Shown: positions 62,924 through 64,000 of the stretch, one piece after another
Layout of the letters: the number at the start of each line of letters is the position of its first letter
How positions within the stretch are numbered: the first letter of the stretch is position 1
Source of the DNA: Rhodospirillales bacterium
GTDB lineage: Bacteria > Pseudomonadota > Alphaproteobacteria > Rhodospirillales > UBA2165
Length of the DNA stretch: 64,000 nt
Direction of reading: 5' to 3'
Assembly: GCA_022823235.1 (NCBI GenBank)
Contig: JAJDXO010000011.1
Coordinates: 62,001-126,000, forward strand
The notes under the pieces: model-generated
Seen by the model: the letters and a program-made list of their open reading frames with translations, nothing else
Told to the model about the DNA's origin: nothing
Databases searched by the model: none
Position numbers and translations under genes: made by a program

Positions 62924-63961
62924 ATGTCCCAGGAAGCACGCACGCCCGTCACCGTCGTCACCGGATTTCTTGGCGCCGGCAAAACCAGCCTGATCCGGCA
63001 TCTGCTGGAAAATGCAAAGGGCAAACGCCTGGCGCTGATCATCAACGAGTTCGGCGATCTCGGGGTCGATGGGGAGATTCTCAAGGGATGCGGCGACGAC
63101 ACCTGCCGGGAAGAGGATGTCATGGAACTGACCAACGGTTGCCTATGTTGCACCGTGGCGGATGATTTCATTCCGACCCTTGAAACTCTCCTGGACCGGG
63201 ACGACAAGCCCGATCACATCGTCATCGAGACTTCGGGCCTGGCGTTGCCCAAGCCTCTGGTCAAGGCGTTTCAATGGCCGGAAATCAAGTCGCGCACCAC
63301 GGTCGACGGAATCGTGACGGTGGTTGACGGCCCGGCGGTCAGGTCGGGGCTGTTCGCCGACGATCCTGAGTTGGTGGCCCGCCAGCGGGAGGAGGACGAG
63401 GCTGTAGACCATGAAAGCCCGCTTGAGGAGCTGTTCGAGGATCAGCTCAAATGCGCCGATTTGGTGGTCCTCGGCAAAGCGGATCTGATTGACGATCACG
63501 ATGCCGACGAAGTGTTGGAGGTCATCCGCCGGGAGGCGCGTCCGGCGGTGAAGACGTTGTCGGCCAGCCATGGCCGGCTCGATCCGGCGTTGGTGCTTGG
63601 CATCGCCGCCGCCGCCGAGGACGATTTGGACAGCCGGCCGTCACACCACGATTCCGAGGATGACCACGACCACGATGATTTCGACAGCGTCGTCCTGCCG
63701 GCGCCGGAAACGCCCGATCCCGAATACCTGGCGTCCCGGGTCGGGAAGGCTCTCGCCCTCGACGGCGTTCTGCGGGTCAAGGGTGTGTGCGCGGTGGCCG
63801 GCAAGTCGGCGCGTTTGGTGGTGCAGGGGGTTGGACCGCGGGTCGATCACTATTATGACCGGCCGTGGCGTGAAGACGAAACGCGCGCGGGACAGCTGGT
63901 CGTGATCGGGCTGAAGGGGACCGACTTCGAGGCGGCCGCAAAGACCCTGGGTACGGTCTGA
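62924..63961 (+). CDS. cobW: CobW metal chaperone GTPase
   Basis: A 345-residue G3E-family GTPase. Walker A is GFLGAGKTS, the metal-binding CxCC lies in NGCLCCTV and the base-specificity loop in LGKADLI. A His/Asp-rich stretch (HHDSEDDHDHDDFD, about residues 240-255) probably binds metal, and the CobW_C domain follows. CobW supports cobalt delivery to the aerobic cobaltochelatase. It stands directly before cobN, three bases apart, in the riboswitch-led operon. Confidence 0.93.
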   Translation: MSQEARTPVTVVTGFLGAGKTSLIRHLLENAKGKRLALIINEFGDLGVDGEILKGCGDDTCREEDVMELTNGCLCCTVADDFIPTLETLLDRDDKPDHIVIETSGLALPKPLVKAFQWPEIKSRTTVDGIVTVVDGPAVRSGLFADDPELVARQREEDEAVDHESPLEELFEDQLKCADLVVLGKADLIDDHDADEVLEVIRREARPAVKTLSASHGRLDPALVLGIAAAAEDDLDSRPSHHDSEDDHDHDDFDSVVLPAPETPDPEYLASRVGKALALDGVLRVKGVCAVAGKSARLVVQGVGPRVDHYYDRPWREDETRAGQLVVIGLKGTDFEAAAKTLGTV

Positions 63962-63964
63962 TCC

Positions 63965-64000
63965 ATGCATCTGCTCGTCGCTCAGCCCGGACAGATCGCC
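63965..64000 (+). CDS. cobN: Cobaltochelatase large subunit, partial (5' end only)
   Basis: Only twelve codons are in the window (MHLLVAQPGQIA). This start matches the usual N-terminus of CobN (MHLLLAQ-type), and its place after cobW supports it. CobN with CobS/CobT-type ATPases inserts cobalt in the aerobic pathway. The rest lies beyond the window. Confidence 0.7.
   Translation, partial: MHLLVAQPGQIA

Overview
This 64 kb window is a continuous piece of a high-GC (visually about 65%) bacterial chromosome, almost fully coding. The gene content and order point to an alphaproteobacterium, most likely of the Rhodospirillales type. Pointers are a membrane-anchored class I cytochrome c near pheA, SRP RNA-dnaX-ybaB-recR, def-fmt-truA, dapE-dapD, argB-engB-yidC-yidD-rnpA-rpmH, a YejABEF peptide/oligopeptide importer, an FzlA-like GST-fold protein and the aerobic cobalamin genes cobW/cobN. 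The taxonomic placement is inference from gene order and family memory, not from a search.

Layout. 0-3 kb: SDR-type epimerase (cut by the window edge), TPR protein, FzlA-like GST protein, uppP. 3-10.6 kb: a yejA-boxD-yejB-yejE-yejF cluster on the minus strand, with a BoxD-type semialdehyde dehydrogenase inserted in the transporter operon. 10.7-13.2 kb: hisN, cytochrome c, pheA. 13.15-15.3 kb: an AT-richer island fitting exactly between pheA and nudC, with a Panacea-type antitoxin, an overlapping unrecognised protein (candidate toxin) and an Abi_C-type abortive-infection protein. 15.3-22.1 kb: nudC, SRP RNA, dnaX, ybaB, then a cytosolic-looking T4-lysozyme/LysM protein and a small secreted protein that separate ybaB from recR, then recR and a GNAT gene. 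22.1-28.5 kb: an orphan CoxL form II-like subunit, cupin, rmuC, def-fmt-truA.

28.5-40.7 kb is an accessory metabolic block: a two-subunit molybdenum hydroxylase, a HisC-like aminotransferase, YnfA and EamA membrane proteins, a FAH-family hydrolase, a methyltransferase, SLC13 and SulP carriers, DM13, alpha/beta-hydrolase and OsmC proteins. It carries a 35-bp dispersed repeat in four copies, three of which supply the TAG stop codon of the neighbouring gene; two copies bound a 298-bp inverted-repeat element. 40.7-49.7 kb: dapE and dapD (separated by a second small AT-rich island), a HAD nucleotidase, argB, engB, yidC, yidD, rnpA and rpmH, read from a strong promoter at 49.73-49.76 kb. 49.9-59.3 kb: TVP38 protein plus flavoprotein, an orphan histidine kinase, a lipoprotein gamma-glutamyltranspeptidase, panB-panC, an EamA transporter and an OmpA-like lipoprotein; a second dispersed repeat family brackets the last five genes. 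59.5-64 kb: tRNA-Arg(ACG), then the cobalamin region cobT / cobS-cobC / cobalamin riboswitch-cobP-cobW-cobN.

The part most likely to hold something undescribed is the 13.15-15.3 kb defence/toxin-antitoxin island; the stop-codon-abutting repeats and the signal-less GH24 lysozyme are next. No CRISPR array, integrase, transposase, insertion sequence, rRNA or prophage block was seen.
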